Below, in pieces: positions 4,457-6,241 of a stretch of 6,241 nucleotides of DNA. Origin of the DNA: Chloroflexota bacterium (GTDB lineage Bacteria; Chloroflexota; Chloroflexia; Thermomicrobiales; UBA6265); NCBI GenBank assembly GCA_019348515.1, contig JAHWJF010000221.1, forward strand, positions 1 through 6,241, read 5' to 3'. The first letter of the stretch is position 1; each line of letters starts with the position of its first letter. Below the pieces are notes generated by a model. It made no database searches and was not told the DNA's origin. It saw nothing but the letters and a program-made list of their open reading frames with translations. Made by a program: the position numbers and the translations under genes.

Positions 4457-4909
4457 ATGGACTGGGGAAGCGCACTTGTGGCCGGTGTGGTGGCGACGGC
4501 GGTGATGACGATCTTGATGTATCTGGGTAAGGCGATGGGGATGCCGATGGACATGCCTCGCATGCTCGGGCTGATGTTCGTCAGGCCGCACAGCAGCAGC
4601 CTCGTCTACGTGCTGGGGCTGATGGTCCACTTCATGATGGGTGTTGTCTTCGCGGTCGTCTACGCCCTGCTATTCGACGCCCTTGGCATCGATCCCAGCT
4701 GGCTGTGGGGCGCGCTGTTCGGCGCGGTCCACGGCGTGATCGCTGGGATGGCCTTCGGGATGATGCCAGCGATGCATCCACGGATGGGCAACGGGGACGA
4801 GTTACCGGCTCCCGGTCTGTTCGGAAGAAACCTCGGCTCCATGGTGCCGGTCGCCATCATCGTCGTGCATGTCGTGTTCGGTGGGGTGTACACGAGATTG
4901 GTCGCGTGA
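4457..4909 (+). CDS. Four-helix integral membrane protein, DUF6789-like (150 aa)
   Basis: The start is ATG 4457 with GAGGG 6 nt upstream. Four hydrophobic segments are visible at about 5-24, 48-73, 82-103 and 128-148, so this is an inner-membrane protein without a cleavable signal. A Met-rich loop, MGMPMDMPRMLG (27-38), follows the first helix. His residues fall in or near helices 2 to 4 (H58, H92, H107, H138), which might suggest metal or haem contact but is not diagnostic. The overall pattern (GVVATAVMT, MGMP-M-MPRMLG, VHFMMGVVFAVVYALLF, ALFGAVHGVIAGM) resembles what I remember of DUF6789-type proteins, whose function is unknown. The upstream region carries two Crp-type palindromes, so it may respond to the nearby regulator. 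The SDR gene starts 96 nt downstream; a shared transcript is possible but not shown. Confidence 0.8.
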   Translation: MDWGSALVAGVVATAVMTILMYLGKAMGMPMDMPRMLGLMFVRPHSSSLVYVLGLMVHFMMGVVFAVVYALLFDALGIDPSWLWGALFGAVHGVIAGMAFGMMPAMHPRMGNGDELPAPGLFGRNLGSMVPVAIIVVHVVFGGVYTRLVA

Positions 4910-5005
4910 GCATACCCTTCAACCGATACCGAAGCATCTCCCCGGCTGGGGCTCACCGCACGCGCATTGTCAGACAGTGAGTGGCGACCAAGGCGGAAGC
5001 GAAAA

Positions 5006-6019
5006 ATGAACAGCACTACAACGCCACGGATTGTTGTGGTCACCGGTGCCTCAAGCGGCGTGGGACGCGCCGTTGTCCGCGCATTCGCCGCGAATGGCGC
5101 GGGACTAGGCCTCATTGCCCGCAATGAGGAGGCCCTAGCGGTTGCGGCCGAGGAGGTGCGCCAGGCCGGGGGCGAGGCCCTGGTCCTGCCGCTGGACGTG
5201 ACCGACGCGGATGCGGTCGAGGCGGCGGCAGCCCGCGTCGAGGCGGAATTGGGACCGATCGACGTCTGGGTCAACAATGCCATGGCAACGGTGTTCGCTC
5301 CCGTCATGCAGACAACACCAGCGGAGTTTCGCCGTGTGACCGAGGTGACCTACCTCGGCTATGTGCATGGAACCCTGGCTGCCTTGCGCCACATGCTGCC
5401 ACGCAACGAGGGCACCGTTATCCAGATCGGCTCTGCTCTCGCCTACCGCTCCATCCCGCTGCAGGGCGCCTATTGCGCCGCCAAGGCCGCCATCCGCGGC
5501 TTCACCGACTCGCTGCGTACCGAACTGATCCACGACGGCAGTCAGGTCCGGCTGAGCATGCTGCAACTGCCGGCGGTCAACACCCCGCAGGCCCTCCGCC
5601 AGCGCAACAAGCTGCCAGAGCAGGCGCAGCCAATGCCGCCTCTGTTCACTCCGGAGGCGATCGCGGAGATCGTCGTCTGGGCGGCTGAGCATGCTCCGCG
5701 GGAGATGTTGATCGGGCGGCCGACGGTCCAGGCGATCTGGGGGCAGCGACTGGCCCCGGCTCTGCTCGATTGGTACCTCGGCAAGAAGGGCTACGAGCCG
5801 CAGACGGCGGAGGTGCCGAACGAGCAGGAAGGTGACATTCTGTGGGAAACACTCCCGGGTGACCCAGGAGCCCATGGGCCCTATCGTGATCGCGAGCGAG
5901 GGGCTGACCTGCAGATGCGACTACGCACGCACCCACGAGGGCTCGCCGCTGCGGTCGTACTTTCTGGATTGATGGGCCTCGCCGCGGTCGGCACCTATAG
6001 GGGCCGACATCGCACATGA
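5006..6019 (+). CDS. SDR-family NAD(P)-dependent oxidoreductase with C-terminal membrane segment (337 aa)
   Basis: This is a classical short-chain dehydrogenase fold that would oxidise or reduce an unknown alcohol or carbonyl with NAD(P)(H). Cofactor motif TGASSGVG is at 13-20, D64-V65 closes the adenine pocket and NNA is at 90-92. Catalytic S143 (IGSALAY), Y156 and K160 (YCAAK) are present. The usual helix-4 Asn of the catalytic tetrad appears to be Thr (EVTYLG, T115). Past the core, after about residue 250, it has the extended tail of a bacterial subgroup I recognise (WYLGKKGY, DPGAHG). It ends with a hydrophobic helix (about 312-330) and basic residues, suggesting a C-terminal membrane anchor. 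ATG 5006 has GGAAG 6 nt upstream; the upstream TTG 4967 would add 13 very basic residues and looks less likely. The next gene starts 17 nt downstream. Confidence 0.93.
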   Translation: MNSTTTPRIVVVTGASSGVGRAVVRAFAANGAGLGLIARNEEALAVAAEEVRQAGGEALVLPLDVTDADAVEAAAARVEAELGPIDVWVNNAMATVFAPVMQTTPAEFRRVTEVTYLGYVHGTLAALRHMLPRNEGTVIQIGSALAYRSIPLQGAYCAAKAAIRGFTDSLRTELIHDGSQVRLSMLQLPAVNTPQALRQRNKLPEQAQPMPPLFTPEAIAEIVVWAAEHAPREMLIGRPTVQAIWGQRLAPALLDWYLGKKGYEPQTAEVPNEQEGDILWETLPGDPGAHGPYRDRERGADLQMRLRTHPRGLAAAVVLSGLMGLAAVGTYRGRHRT

Positions 6020-6036
6020 TCACGGAAGGAGCCACG

Positions 6037-6241
6037 GTGTCCAACCAACTCTCTCAGGCTCGAGAACCGGGCGTGACGATGACCCCGGCCGAGCTCAGCG
6101 AGCAATGGCGGACCGGAGCCGGCAAACATCTGGTGCGGCGCCGCCGGGTGGCGGGACTCACCCTCGCCGCTATCGGCGCGCTAGGGGTCGTGTCGCTCTA
6201 CCAGTTAGGGCTGATTGACCACCTGCCGGATCCGCCCTTCC
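6037..6241 (+). CDS. Membrane protein, N-terminal part only (cut by window end)
   Basis: The gene starts at GTG 6037 with AAGGAG 5 nt upstream and 17 nt after the SDR stop, so it is probably in the same operon. The visible 68 residues have a polar N-terminus, a positive cluster KHLVRRRR (30-37) and then one hydrophobic helix (about 39-60, AGLTLAAIGALGVVSLYQLG). This predicts an N-terminus in the cytoplasm. The segment LIDHLPDPPF after the helix reminds me of a membrane family found beside such SDRs and possibly related to vitamin K epoxide reductase domains, but that is a weak recollection and the diagnostic part lies outside the window. Confidence 0.75.
   Translation, partial: MSNQLSQAREPGVTMTPAELSEQWRTGAGKHLVRRRRVAGLTLAAIGALGVVSLYQLGLIDHLPDPPF

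Noticed and set aside
4940..4979. Small hairpin CCCC-GGCT-GGGG and near-palindrome CATTGTC-A-GACAGTG before the SDR gene
   Set aside because: Both are short or imperfect and there is no T-tract or second copy; chance is likely in this GC-rich spacer.
1..6241. CRISPR array, tRNA (including selC), rRNA or Sec-machinery genes
   Set aside because: I saw no regular spaced repeats, no cloverleaf-like sequence and no selA, selB or selD coding sequence in the window.

Overview
The window is GC-rich bacterial chromosome, with strong GC bias at third codon positions and GGAGG-type ribosome binding sites. The style of the histidine kinase, the DUF3309 peptide, the SDR and the transposase remnant suggests a Chloroflexota (Thermomicrobia-like) organism. 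That placement is an inference from remembered protein styles and was not tested by a search.

Layout. At the left (2-935, plus strand) is the end of a sensor histidine kinase, overlapped by a receiver-only response regulator. Next comes a zone of very small plus-strand genes (936-1648): a 48-aa ORF, a 49-aa ORF, and a DUF3309-type membrane peptide coupled to the 49-aa ORF by an ATGA overlap. Positions 1649-2340 look like gene debris: a 17-codon amidase-like remnant, a truncated transposase-like helix-turn-helix ORF, and several inverted repeats.

The centre (2341-4244, minus strand) is the most interesting part. In transcription order it holds a small thioredoxin-like CxxC protein, a Crp/Fnr-family regulator, a short CBS-like ORF and an OsmC-family protein. 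The OsmC reading frame is open for 166 codons except for a single in-frame UGA at codon 68. That UGA sits exactly where OsmC proteins carry the first (peroxidatic) cysteine, and it is followed at the right distance by a perfect 7-bp GC stem-loop fitting the bacterial SECIS pattern. I read this gene as an OsmC-like selenoprotein with a Sec68/Cys136 redox pair. The selenocysteine machinery (selA, selB, selC, selD) is not in the window and would have to be elsewhere in the genome.

To the right, a 212-bp divergent intergenic region (4245-4456) holds two TGTAA-N6-TTAC(A/G) inverted repeats. These have the architecture of Crp/Fnr-family operators and may be targets of the neighbouring regulator. 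It separates the thioredoxin-like gene from plus-strand genes for a four-helix DUF6789-like membrane protein, a classical short-chain dehydrogenase with a C-terminal membrane segment, and the start of another membrane protein that runs off the window end.

How the genes may work together (inference): the minus-strand group looks like a thiol/peroxide redox module. A Crp/Fnr-type sensor may control a selenium-dependent hydroperoxide reductase, and a CxxC thioredoxin-like protein could act as its reductant. The plus-strand membrane protein may share the same operators.
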